Source: Betaproteobacteria bacterium (lineage in GTDB: Bacteria; Pseudomonadota; Gammaproteobacteria; Burkholderiales; SG8-39). Taken from it: a stretch of DNA of 64,000 bases. Positions 52,586-59,714 of this stretch are shown here, piece by piece. How positions within the stretch are numbered: the stretch's first letter is position 1; the number at the start of each line of letters is the position of its first letter. Location: the NCBI GenBank assembly GCA_029883975.1, contig JAOUIL010000005.1, positions 21,170 to 85,169 on the forward strand, read 5' to 3'. The notes under the pieces are model-generated. The model saw nothing but the letters and a program-made list of their open reading frames with translations. It did not search any database and was not told the origin of the DNA. The translations under genes were made by a program, and so were the position numbers.

Positions 52586-53712
52586 GCGCGCCCGGCGCGG
52601 CGGCCGCGCCGGCCGCGGCGCTGCAGCGCCTGCGCGAGTACTTCGCGCACAACGAGCGCCAGTTGGCGGTGGCGTTCTTCGCCATCGGCTTCGTGTTCGA
52701 CATCTTCACCGCGGGCCGCATCGACTCCTGGGTGACCATCGGCCAGCAGCTCGCCTACCTCGCCGCGGTGCTCGGCGTGCTGCTGCACATGTTCGCGGAG
52801 CAGGGCGCCGCGCCGCCCGAGCCGGCCGGCCAGCCGCGCCTCGCGCGCTGGTACTACGAGTACCGCGGCGCGGCGATCCATTTCGCGCTCGGCGCGCTGA
52901 TGAACCTGTACGCCATCTTCTTCTTCAAGAGCTCGTCGCTGCTGGTGTCGTTCGGCTTCCTCGCGTTCCTGGTCGCGCTGCTGGTGGCCAACGAGACGCG
53001 CCGCCTCAAGTCACTCGGCCTGCACGTGAAGTTCGCGCTGCTCGCGCTGTGCTTCCTGTCCTTCGCCGCGATCGTCGTGCCGACGCTCGCCGGCCAGATC
53101 GGCCCCTGGGTGTTCGTCGGCGCGATGCTCGTCGGCACCTTGCCCGCCGCCGCCGTCCTCTGGTGGATCCGGCGGCGCCGGCCCGCGCTGCTCGCCGCCG
53201 CGCGCCGGCAGATCCTGCTGCCGGCGCTCGTCATGCTGGTGCTGTTTCTCGTCGCCTACCTGCTGCGCGTGGTGCCGCCCGTGCCGCTCTCCATCCCGTT
53301 CATCGGTGTCTACCATTCCGTGGAGCGCACCGCCGAGGGCTACCGGCTCGCGCACGAGCGCCCGTGGTGGCGCTTCTGGGAGCACGGCGACCAGCAGTTC
53401 CGCGCGCAGCCCGGGGACCGCGTGTACGTCTTCTTCCGCATCTTTTCGCCGGCGCGCTTCGCCGACCGCGTGCAGATGCGCTGGTTCTGGGAGCCGGGCG
53501 GGCGCGGCTGGCTGCCGCAGGACAGTATCCCCATCGACATCGTGGGCGGGCGCGAGCAGGGCTTTCGCGGCTACGGCTTCAAGTCCAACTATCAGCCGGG
53601 GAGATGGAAGGTGCAGGTGGAGACCACCGACGGCCGCGAGATCGGGCGCGTGTACTTCACGCTGGAGAGCGTGGCGAGCGCGCCGCGCGTGTTCTTCACG
53701 GACCTGGAGTAG
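52582..53712 (+). CDS. DUF5924/DUF2914 membrane protein
   Basis: A 376-residue protein with about seven hydrophobic helices in residues 20-235, then a soluble C-terminal DUF2914 domain (about 270-375) with DRVYVFFRIFSPARFADRVQMRWFWEPGGRGW and GFRGYGFKSNYQPGRWKVQVETTDGREIGRVYF, presumably extracytoplasmic. No known function. ATG at 52582 overlaps the YqjK-like gene, so it closes this four-gene cluster. Confidence 0.8.
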   Translation: MSAPGAAAAPAAALQRLREYFAHNERQLAVAFFAIGFVFDIFTAGRIDSWVTIGQQLAYLAAVLGVLLHMFAEQGAAPPEPAGQPRLARWYYEYRGAAIHFALGALMNLYAIFFFKSSSLLVSFGFLAFLVALLVANETRRLKSLGLHVKFALLALCFLSFAAIVVPTLAGQIGPWVFVGAMLVGTLPAAAVLWWIRRRRPALLAAARRQILLPALVMLVLFLVAYLLRVVPPVPLSIPFIGVYHSVERTAEGYRLAHERPWWRFWEHGDQQFRAQPGDRVYVFFRIFSPARFADRVQMRWFWEPGGRGWLPQDSIPIDIVGGREQGFRGYGFKSNYQPGRWKVQVETTDGREIGRVYFTLESVASAPRVFFTDLE

Positions 53713-53745
53713 GCGCCGCACTTATCTTATGGGCCGATAAGCCGC

Positions 53746-53783
53746 CACTCCGGCAATTGCCGATTGCGCTTCGCGCCGGAGTG
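53746..53783 (+). promoter_or_regulatory. Leader stem 1 upstream of sulfite dehydrogenase
   Basis: CACTCCGGC (53746-53754) pairs perfectly with GCCGGAGTG (53775-53783) around a 20-nt loop that itself holds GCAATTGC. No T-run follows, so it is not an ordinary terminator. It precedes the ribosome-site hairpin by 7 nt. Confidence 0.5.
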
Positions 53784-53790
53784 TGCAAAA

Positions 53791-53813
53791 TCCTCCTGGT
53801 ACCCATAGGAGGA
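53791..53813 (+). promoter_or_regulatory. Hairpin sequestering the sulfite dehydrogenase ribosome site
   Basis: TCCTCCT (53791-53797) pairs with AGGAGGA (53807-53813), which is the full Shine-Dalgarno sequence 6 nt before ATG 53820. The loop GGTACCCAT can pair further. Formation would mask the ribosome site, so translation is probably controlled by temperature, a ligand or a protein. Confidence 0.6.
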
Positions 53814-53819
53814 TCGCCC

Positions 53820-55013
53820 ATGACAACCAAAATCGATACCCGCCGCCGCCAGTTCCTCGCCGCCAGCGCCGCCGGCGGCGCTGCCGCCGGCCTAGCCGGC
53901 TTCGCGCCCTCGGCGCTTGCTCAGGGCAAGCCCCTGCCGCCGGTCGCCGCGTGGAAGGACGCCAGTCGCCTGATCGTGTACTCCGCGAGCGGCGTGGAAA
54001 CCAAGCGCAGCGCCCTCGGCGAAGGCGTGATCACCGACAACGACGTCCTGTTCCTGCGCAACAACCTCGGCGCGCCGAGCGAGTCCATCATGGCGAACCC
54101 TGACGCCTGGAGCGTGGAGTTCGATGGCGTCACCAACGCGCGTGCCATGACCGTCGGCGAATTGAAGACCCTGGGCCTGGAGACCGTCGCGATGGTGCTG
54201 CAGTGCTCGGGCAATGGCCGCGGCTTCTTCGCCCACAAGGCGAGCGGCTCGCAATGGAAGGTGGGAGCGGCCGGCTGCTCGATGTGGACCGGCGTGCCGA
54301 TGAAGGCGGTGGTGGAGGCGCTCGGCGGCGTGCGCCAGGGCATGCGCTACATGACCAGCACCGGCGGCGAGACCATCCCGCCGGGCGTCGAGCCGAAGAA
54401 GGTGATGGTCGAGCGCTCCGTGCCCTGGAACATGATGGAGCGCGCGATCCTGGCGTGGGAGCTGAACGGCGAGGCGCTGCCGCTCGCGCACGGCGGGCCG
54501 GTGCGCATGATCGTCCCCGGCTACTACGGCGTGAACAACGTCAAGTACGTGAAGCGCGTCGCGTTCACGGCGGACGAGACCGGCGCCAACATCCAGGCCT
54601 CGGGCTATCGCGTGCGTCCCATCGGCCAGAAGGGCGCGCCCACGCAGTCCACGATGTGGGACATGAACCTCAAGTCATTCGTCACCAGCCCGTCGGGCGA
54701 AGGGCCGGTGCGCGCGGGCATGGTGCAGGTCAACGGCGTTGCCTTCAGCGGCACGAGCGCGGTCAAGGCGGTCGAAGTGTCGATCGACGGCGGCGCGACC
54801 TGGAAGCCGGCGTCCTTCTCCGGCCCGCTGCTCGGGCCCTACGCCTGGCGGCGCTTCGTGCTGCCGGTGCGCCTCGCGGCGGGCACCTATAGCATCACGA
54901 GCCGCGCGATCGCCTACGACGGCCAGGTGCAGCCCGAGCTGCGCGTGGAGAACGAGCGCGCCTACGCGCACAACGGCTGGCGCGACCACGCGGTCAAAGT
55001 GACGGTGGCGTGA
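53820..55013 (+). CDS. SorA-like sulfite dehydrogenase, molybdopterin subunit
   Basis: A 397-residue sulfite-oxidase-family protein. The Tat-type signal RRRQFLAASAAGGAAAGLAGF (about 8-30) is followed by the Moco domain with the molybdenum-ligand Cys in MVLQCSGNGRG (about residue 130), VGAAGCSMWTGVPMK and GGPVRMIVPGYYGVNNVKYVKR. The Mo-co dimerisation domain (about 285-395) has VKAVEVSIDGGATWKPA. It would oxidise sulfite to sulfate in the periplasm and pass electrons to the cytochrome encoded next. SoxC is the alternative relative, but no sox genes are near. Confidence 0.88.
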   Translation: MTTKIDTRRRQFLAASAAGGAAAGLAGFAPSALAQGKPLPPVAAWKDASRLIVYSASGVETKRSALGEGVITDNDVLFLRNNLGAPSESIMANPDAWSVEFDGVTNARAMTVGELKTLGLETVAMVLQCSGNGRGFFAHKASGSQWKVGAAGCSMWTGVPMKAVVEALGGVRQGMRYMTSTGGETIPPGVEPKKVMVERSVPWNMMERAILAWELNGEALPLAHGGPVRMIVPGYYGVNNVKYVKRVAFTADETGANIQASGYRVRPIGQKGAPTQSTMWDMNLKSFVTSPSGEGPVRAGMVQVNGVAFSGTSAVKAVEVSIDGGATWKPASFSGPLLGPYAWRRFVLPVRLAAGTYSITSRAIAYDGQVQPELRVENERAYAHNGWRDHAVKVTVA

Positions 55014-55312
55014 GGCAGGCGCTGGCGGCAGGGCTGTGGCTGGCCCTGCCTCTTGCGGCCCAGGGCGACGAGCTCGGCCGCAAGGTGTTCACGCAGGTCG
55101 CGCAGCCGCCCTGCATGGCGTGTCACACGCTGAAGGCGGCGGGCGCCGAGGGCACGGTCGGCCCGTCGCTCGACGAGCTCAAGCCGGGCCTCGATCAGGC
55201 GCTGCAGGCCGTGCGCCACGGCGTGGGCATCATGCCTTCGTTCCGCGACAAGCTGACGAGCGAGCAGATCGAAGCGGTGGCGCGCTTCGTCGCGGAGTCC
55301 GCCGGAAAATAA
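55010..55312 (+). CDS. SorB-like monoheme cytochrome c
   Basis: A 100-residue exported class-I cytochrome c with signal peptide (about 1-18), heme motif CMACH near residue 36 and a distal Met in GVGIMPSFRDKL. The GTG start at 55010 overlaps the dehydrogenase stop (GTGA). Gene order and size match SorB, the electron acceptor of sulfite dehydrogenase. Confidence 0.88.
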   Translation: MRQALAAGLWLALPLAAQGDELGRKVFTQVAQPPCMACHTLKAAGAEGTVGPSLDELKPGLDQALQAVRHGVGIMPSFRDKLTSEQIEAVARFVAESAGK

Positions 55313-55326
55313 GAAAAAAGGGAGAA

Positions 55327-55381
55327 AAAAGGGGGTCAGATCAACATTTCGAGCCTCGAAATGTTGATCTGACCCCCTTTT
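55327..55381. repeat. 27-bp perfect inverted repeat, REP-like, bidirectional terminator
   Basis: The arms 55327-55353 and 55355-55381 are perfectly complementary around a single C; the core includes GGGGTCAGATCAAC. A-runs on the left and T-runs on the right give T-tracts on both strands, so it can end both the sulfite dehydrogenase operon (+) and the stress-protein gene (-). Composition differs sharply from the flanking genes, suggesting an inserted repeat element. Confidence 0.85.
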
Positions 55382-55393
55382 AGGGACACCCTT

Positions 55394-55423
55394 TTAGGGA
55401 CAGACCTAAAGGTCTGTCCCTAA
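55394..55423. repeat. 14-bp inverted repeat, REP-like, overlapping usp stop
   Basis: TTAGGGACAGACCT (55394-55407) and AGGTCTGTCCCTAA (55410-55423) flank AA. The element supplies the TAG stop of the universal stress gene. It is joined to the previous repeat by a 14-nt direct repeat CCTTTTAGGGACA(C/G). It shares the core GGGACAGACCT with the element at 58947. Confidence 0.85.
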
Positions 55424-55866
55424 CGCGTCACCAGCACCGGCAGCTTCGACTGCGAGAGCACGCGCGTCGTCTCGCTGCCGAGCAGCGCTCCGGTCAGTCC
55501 GCCGCGGCCGTGCGAGGCCATGGAGATCGCGTCACATTTTGCCGCGCGCGCCACGCGCAGGATGCCCTCGTGGGTGCGCGCCGCGGTGATGAACTTCAAC
55601 GTGCAGCGCACGCGCGCCTTTTTCGCCTCGGCCTCGATCGCGCCGAGCGCCTTGCGCGCCGCCTTCTCGGCGTGCTTGCGATATTCCTGCGGCGAGAGCG
55701 ACGGCACGTACACGGCGGCATCGCCGTAGGCCACCGGCATGAAGGGCGGGATGACGTAGACACCGGTGACGCGCGCGCGGAGCGCCTTGGCGAGCCGGAC
55801 CCCCGCCTTGACGCCCTTCAGGGACAGCCGCGAGCCGTCGGTGGGGATGAGGATGTGTCTGAACAT
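55420..55866 (-). CDS. Universal stress protein UspA family
   Basis: A 148-residue single-domain Usp: ILIPTDGSRLSLKGVKAGVRLAKAL at the start and the ATP-binding SHGRGGLTGALLGSETTRVLSQSKLPVLV near 117-146 (Gly-x2-Gly-x9-Gly-Ser type). It probably binds ATP. It diverges from hsp20 across an FNR box; a TAGCTT at 55922-55917 would place +1 at 55910, with the box at -40.5. The last codon and stop lie in a REP-like repeat. Confidence 0.92.
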   Translation of the reverse strand: MFRHILIPTDGSRLSLKGVKAGVRLAKALRARVTGVYVIPPFMPVAYGDAAVYVPSLSPQEYRKHAEKAARKALGAIEAEAKKARVRCTLKFITAARTHEGILRVARAAKCDAISMASHGRGGLTGALLGSETTRVLSQSKLPVLVTR

Positions 55867-55943
55867 TCGGCAACTCCTTGAAAAGGCGGGCCGCGCCGCC
55901 GCGACCCCGTGCCTGCAAGCTACCGCGCACGGCGGGCGGGGCT

Positions 55944-55957
55944 TTGACGCAGGTCAA
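55944..55957. promoter_or_regulatory. FNR/DNR box shared by usp and hsp20
   Basis: TTGAC-GCAG-GTCAA, centre 55950.5. On the plus strand TACGAT (55979-55984) gives +1 near 55991 with the box at -40.5. On the minus strand TAGCTT gives +1 near 55910, also -40.5. One operator would thus serve two class-II promoters. Confidence 0.65.
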
Positions 55958-56015
55958 TAGACCTTCGGGCGCCCCGCCTACGATGCAGATGCTGAATGTA
56001 CTCATGGAGGGCCCC

Positions 56016-56438
56016 ATGGCCAACATCACGCGCTACAACCCGTTCGATGAGCTGTTCAACGAATTTGGCAAGGGCTTCTGGGTGAAGCCGCTCGCCTTCC
56101 CCGCCGGCACCGAGATGAGCATCAAGGTGGACGTGAAGGAAGACGACAAGTCCTACACCGTGCGCGCCGACATCCCCGGGGTGAAGAAGGAAGACATCCA
56201 GGTGGACGTCGACGGCAACGTCGTTTCCGTGCGGGCGGAGACCAAGCAGGAAAAGGAAGAGAAGAAGGGCGAGAAGGTGATCTACAGCGAGCGGCAGTAC
56301 GGCATGGTGAGCCGCAGCTTCTCGCTGCCCGCCGAGGTGGACGAGAAGGGCGCCAAGGCCGAGTACAAGGACGGCGTGCTGAACCTCGTGCTGCCCAAGA
56401 AGGCGAACGGCGGCAGCAAGCGGATCAGCGTCAGCTGA
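56016..56438 (+). CDS. Hsp20 small heat-shock chaperone
   Basis: A 140-residue alpha-crystallin-type protein: short N-terminus ITRYNPFDELFNEF, the crystallin domain SIKVDVKEDDKSYTVRADIPGVKKEDIQVDVDGNVVSVRAE to GVLNLVLPKK, and a short tail with the ISVS end. It holds unfolded proteins. ATG 56016 follows GGAGG. Predicted FNR-type control links it to low oxygen. Its TGA overlaps the presumed CTG start of the P-type ATPase gene. Confidence 0.94.
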   Translation: MANITRYNPFDELFNEFGKGFWVKPLAFPAGTEMSIKVDVKEDDKSYTVRADIPGVKKEDIQVDVDGNVVSVRAETKQEKEEKKGEKVIYSERQYGMVSRSFSLPAEVDEKGAKAEYKDGVLNLVLPKKANGGSKRISVS

Positions 56439-58849
56439 GCGCCTGCTTCCACTGCGGCCTGCCGGTCCTCGAGCCCGGCAGGCACCGCGCGCCGGTCCTC
56501 GGGGCCGGGCGGGAGTTCTGCTGCGCCGGGTGCGAGGCGGTCGCGCGCACCATTGCAGCCGCCGGCTTCGAGAAGTACTACGAGAGCCGCTCCGCGGCCG
56601 GCGTGCGCCCGGAGGCGCTGCCGCCGGTCGAGTCGTACGACGACCCGCTTGCGCAGAAGGAATTCGTCGCCGCGCCGGCCGAGGGCGTGCGCGAAGCAAC
56701 GCTCATCCTCGATCGCATCCGCTGCGCCGCCTGCCTGTGGCTGAACGAGCAGTCGCTGCGCCGGGTGCCCGGCGTGCTGCGCGCGGACGTCAACTTCACG
56801 ACGCAGCGCGCGCAAGTGACCTGGGACCCGGCCGTCACCCGGCTGTCGAAGATCCTCGAGGCGATCCGCGCCGTCGGCTACGACGCCTATCCATTCGACC
56901 CGCGCCGGGGCGATGCGCTCGCGCGCGGCGAGCGCCGCCGCGCCCTGTGGCGGCTGTTCGTCGCGGGCTTCGGCGCCATGCAGGTGATGATGTACGCCTG
57001 GCCCGCCTACGTGGACGCGGGCGCCGGCACCCTGAGCGCGGACGCCGAAGCGCTGATGCGCTGGGCGAGCCTCGCGCTCACCACGCCGGTGCTCGCCTTT
57101 TCCTGCGGCCCGTTCTTCCGCGGCGCCTGGCAGGACGCGAGGCAGCGCCGTATCAGCCTCGATACGCCGATCGCGCTCGGGCTCGCGGCGGGCTTCGCCG
57201 CGAGCGTCTGGGCGACGGTGACCGGCAGGGGCGAGGTGTACTTCGATTCCATCGCCATGCTCGCGTTCCTGCTGCTCGGCGCGCGCACGGCGGAACTGTT
57301 CGCACGCCAGAAGGCCGGCCGCGACCTCGACCGCCTTGCGCGCTGGATGCCGTCGTTCGCGTTGCGGATTTCGGGTGCCGCCACGGAGCGCGTTCCGGCC
57401 CACATGCTCGCGGCTGGCGACCGCGTGCTGGTGGGGGCGGGCGAGCGCGTGCCCGCGGACGGCGTGGTGGAGGAAGGGGCCTCGTGCGCCGACGAGTCGC
57501 TGCTCACCGGCGAGTCGCGGGCGGTGCTGAAGCCCGTGGGGGCGCCGCTCGTGGGCGGCTCGGTCAACCTCGAGCAGCCGCTCGCCATGCGTGTCACGCG
57601 CGCGGGCGCCGACACGCAGGCAGCGGCGATCGGGCGCCTGGTGGAGCGCGCGGCGGCGACCAAGCCCGCGCTCGTCGAGCGTGCCGACTGGCTGGCGCAG
57701 CGCCTGACCGTCGTCGTCATCGCCACGGCCGCGCTTGCCTGGGGTTTCTCCGGCAACGTGTGGTTCGCGGTCGCGGTGCTCGTCGCCACCTGCCCGTGCG
57801 CGCTGGGGCTCGCCTCGCCCATCGTGCTGACGCGCGCGGGCGCCCAGCTCCTGTCGCGCGGCGCGGCGCTCACGCGCTCGCGCGCGCTCGAGGCGCTCGA
57901 TTGCGCCAGCGACGTGGTGCTCGACAAGACCGGGACGCTCACGCTCGGCAAGCCCGCGATCGCGCGCGTCGTCACGCTCTCGGGCGCGGACGAGCGGCAC
58001 TGCCGCGCGCTCGCCGCGGCGCTCGAGTGTGCAAGCACGCACCCGCTCGCGCGCGCATTCCGCGTCGCCGGCACGACGCCTGCCGTGCGCGAGCTGCGGA
58101 ACGCAGCGGGTCAGGGCGTGGAAGGACGCGTCGACGGCCGCTTCGTGCGCATCGGCGCGCGGCGCTTTTGCGCGCAGATCGCGGGCGCGGACGCGCCGAC
58201 GGCGGATGCCCATGTCTATCTGGCCGAGGAGGGACGCTGGCTCGCCGCGTTCTTCATCGAGGATGCGCTGCGCCCGGAGGCCGAAGGGCTCGTGCAGGCG
58301 CTCACCGCGCGCGGGCTGCGCGTGCACCTGCTGAGCGGCGACGAACCGGCGCTCGTGGAACGCATCGCGCGCCAGCTCGGCATCGCGCGCTGGACGGGCG
58401 GCGCCACGCCGCAGGACAAATTCGACTACGTCGCGCGCCTGCAGGCCGAAGACCGCGTGGTGGCGATGGTGGGCGACGGGCTCAATGACGCGCCGGTGCT
58501 CGCGCGCGCCGACGCCTCGGTGGCGATGGGTGCCGGCGCGGACGCCGCGCAGCTGCAGGCGGACGTCGTGCTGACCGCCGACCGGCTCGGCGCGCTCGGC
58601 GAGGTGCTTGACGTTGCGCGCGGCGCGATGCGCCTCGTGCGCCAGAATCTCGGCTGGGCGCTCGCCTACAATTCGCTGGCGCTGCCCGCGGCGGCGCTGG
58701 GCTTCATCGGGCCGTGGGAGGCGGCGATCGGCATGTCGGCGAGCTCCTTCATCGTGGTGTTGAACGCGCTGCGGCCTCTCTCTCGGGCAGGGACATGGAA
58801 GCAAGCCTCTACCTCCTCATTCCCCTCTCCGTCGCCCTCGTATTCGTGA
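56435..58849 (+). CDS. ccoI: CcoI/FixI-type copper P-type ATPase (CTG start)
   Basis: An 804-residue P1B ATPase delivering copper for cbb3 oxidase. The N-terminal Cys-rich metal domain has CFHC and FCCAGC (residues 4-7, 28-33), and the HMA-like fold carries RCAACLWLNEQSL (about 95-107). It then has LLTGES (about 358), CPCALGL (about 453), DKTGTL (about 496), STHPLAR and GDGLNDAPVLARAD. The first canonical start (GTG 56603) would delete the Cys-rich region. In-frame CTG at 56435, overlapping the hsp20 stop as CTGA, gives (M)SACFHCGLPV, the normal CcoI beginning. ccoS follows. Confidence 0.88.
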   Translation: MSACFHCGLPVLEPGRHRAPVLGAGREFCCAGCEAVARTIAAAGFEKYYESRSAAGVRPEALPPVESYDDPLAQKEFVAAPAEGVREATLILDRIRCAACLWLNEQSLRRVPGVLRADVNFTTQRAQVTWDPAVTRLSKILEAIRAVGYDAYPFDPRRGDALARGERRRALWRLFVAGFGAMQVMMYAWPAYVDAGAGTLSADAEALMRWASLALTTPVLAFSCGPFFRGAWQDARQRRISLDTPIALGLAAGFAASVWATVTGRGEVYFDSIAMLAFLLLGARTAELFARQKAGRDLDRLARWMPSFALRISGAATERVPAHMLAAGDRVLVGAGERVPADGVVEEGASCADESLLTGESRAVLKPVGAPLVGGSVNLEQPLAMRVTRAGADTQAAAIGRLVERAAATKPALVERADWLAQRLTVVVIATAALAWGFSGNVWFAVAVLVATCPCALGLASPIVLTRAGAQLLSRGAALTRSRALEALDCASDVVLDKTGTLTLGKPAIARVVTLSGADERHCRALAAALECASTHPLARAFRVAGTTPAVRELRNAAGQGVEGRVDGRFVRIGARRFCAQIAGADAPTADAHVYLAEEGRWLAAFFIEDALRPEAEGLVQALTARGLRVHLLSGDEPALVERIARQLGIARWTGGATPQDKFDYVARLQAEDRVVAMVGDGLNDAPVLARADASVAMGAGADAAQLQADVVLTADRLGALGEVLDVARGAMRLVRQNLGWALAYNSLALPAAALGFIGPWEAAIGMSASSFIVVLNALRPLSRAGTWKQASTSSFPSPSPSYS

Positions 58850-58947
58850 TCGGCTGGGTGTTCTGGCGCGCGCTCGAAGGCGGGCAGTTCGACGACCTCG
58901 AGCGGCCGGCGCACGACGTGCTGATGGACGACGACAAGCCCAAATAG
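58795..58947 (+). CDS. ccoS: CcoS, cbb3 oxidase assembly protein
   Basis: A 50-residue protein: one membrane helix (about 5-25, LYLLIPLSVALVFVIGWVFWRAL), then EGGQFDDLERPAHDVLMDDD, the CcoS/FixS signature. Overlaps ccoI by 55 nt. Needed with CcoI for cofactor insertion into cbb3 oxidase; the oxidase genes themselves are not in the window. Its TAG touches the following repeat. Confidence 0.92.
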   Translation: MEASLYLLIPLSVALVFVIGWVFWRALEGGQFDDLERPAHDVLMDDDKPK

Positions 58948-59009
58948 GGACAGACCTCATTTTTCTCATTTGCGAAGCAGTTGCAGATGAGAAAAATGAG
59001 GTCTGTCCC
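58947..59009. repeat. 23-bp inverted repeat, REP-like, after ccoS
   Basis: The arms 58947-58969 and 58987-59009 are perfectly complementary around a 17-nt loop, starting GGGACAGACCTCATT. The outer 11 bases equal those of the repeat at 55394. It begins at the last base of the ccoS stop and ends 25 nt before the next gene. AT-rich arms contrast with local composition. Confidence 0.85.
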
Positions 59010-59033
59010 CACTTGACGCTAGCATGCGTGCCG

Positions 59034-59714
59034 ATGGACGTCGTCGTCGCCCGTAACCTCTCCAAGACCTACCAGGCCGGTGCCGTGGCGGTGCCCGCGG
59101 TGCGCGAGGCGAGCTTTACGATCGCGCGCGGGTCGCTGGTCGCCTTCGTCGGTCCCTCGGGCAGCGGCAAGAGCACGCTGCTCAACATGGTGGGCTGCCT
59201 CGACCATCCGAGCGGCGGGACGCTGGAGGTGCTGGGCACGGATGTCGCCCGCCTCGACCGGCACGCGGCCGCCGGATTCCGCGGCGCGCACCTCGGCTTC
59301 ATCTTCCAGGACTTCAACCTCATCCCGGTGCTCTCGGCGGCGGAGAACATCGAGTACCCGCTGCTCATGGTGCAGAACCGGCCGGCCGCGGAGCGACAGG
59401 CGCGCGTCGCGGAGCTGCTTGAAGCGGTGGGCATGGCCGAGCAGGCGGCCAAGCGCCCCGACCAACTCTCGGGCGGGCAGAAGCAGCGCGTGGCGGTGGC
59501 GCGCGCGCTCGCCAGCAAGGCGAAGCTCGTGCTCGCCGACGAGCCGACCGCGAACCTCGATCACGACACCGCCTACCGCATCCTCGCGCTGATGAAGAAG
59601 ATGCGCGACGAGCAGGGCACCACGTTCGTCTTCTCCACGCACGACCCGAAGATCGTGAACGAGGCCGAAGTGATCCTCACGCTCGAGGACGGGCGACTGG
59701 TGAACCATGGCTAA
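59034..59714 (+). CDS. ABC transporter ATPase, LolD/MacB type
   Basis: A 226-residue ATPase with Walker A GPSGSGKSTLLNMVG, Q-loop FQDFNLIPVLSAAENI, signature QLSGGQKQRVAVARAL, Walker B LVLADEPTANLD and the switch His STHD. It pairs with the FtsX-fold permease encoded next (8-nt overlap). TTG 59013 and GTG 59028 are alternatives; ATG 59034 gives the usual start. Forms an export module with the LolA-like and outer-membrane genes downstream. Confidence 0.9.
   Translation: MDVVVARNLSKTYQAGAVAVPAVREASFTIARGSLVAFVGPSGSGKSTLLNMVGCLDHPSGGTLEVLGTDVARLDRHAAAGFRGAHLGFIFQDFNLIPVLSAAENIEYPLLMVQNRPAAERQARVAELLEAVGMAEQAAKRPDQLSGGQKQRVAVARALASKAKLVLADEPTANLDHDTAYRILALMKKMRDEQGTTFVFSTHDPKIVNEAEVILTLEDGRLVNHG

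Noticed and set aside
53820..55013. SoxC subunit of a thiosulfate-oxidising Sox system
   Set aside because: No soxXYZAB or soxD genes nearby; the single small cytochrome partner and overlap fit SorAB better.
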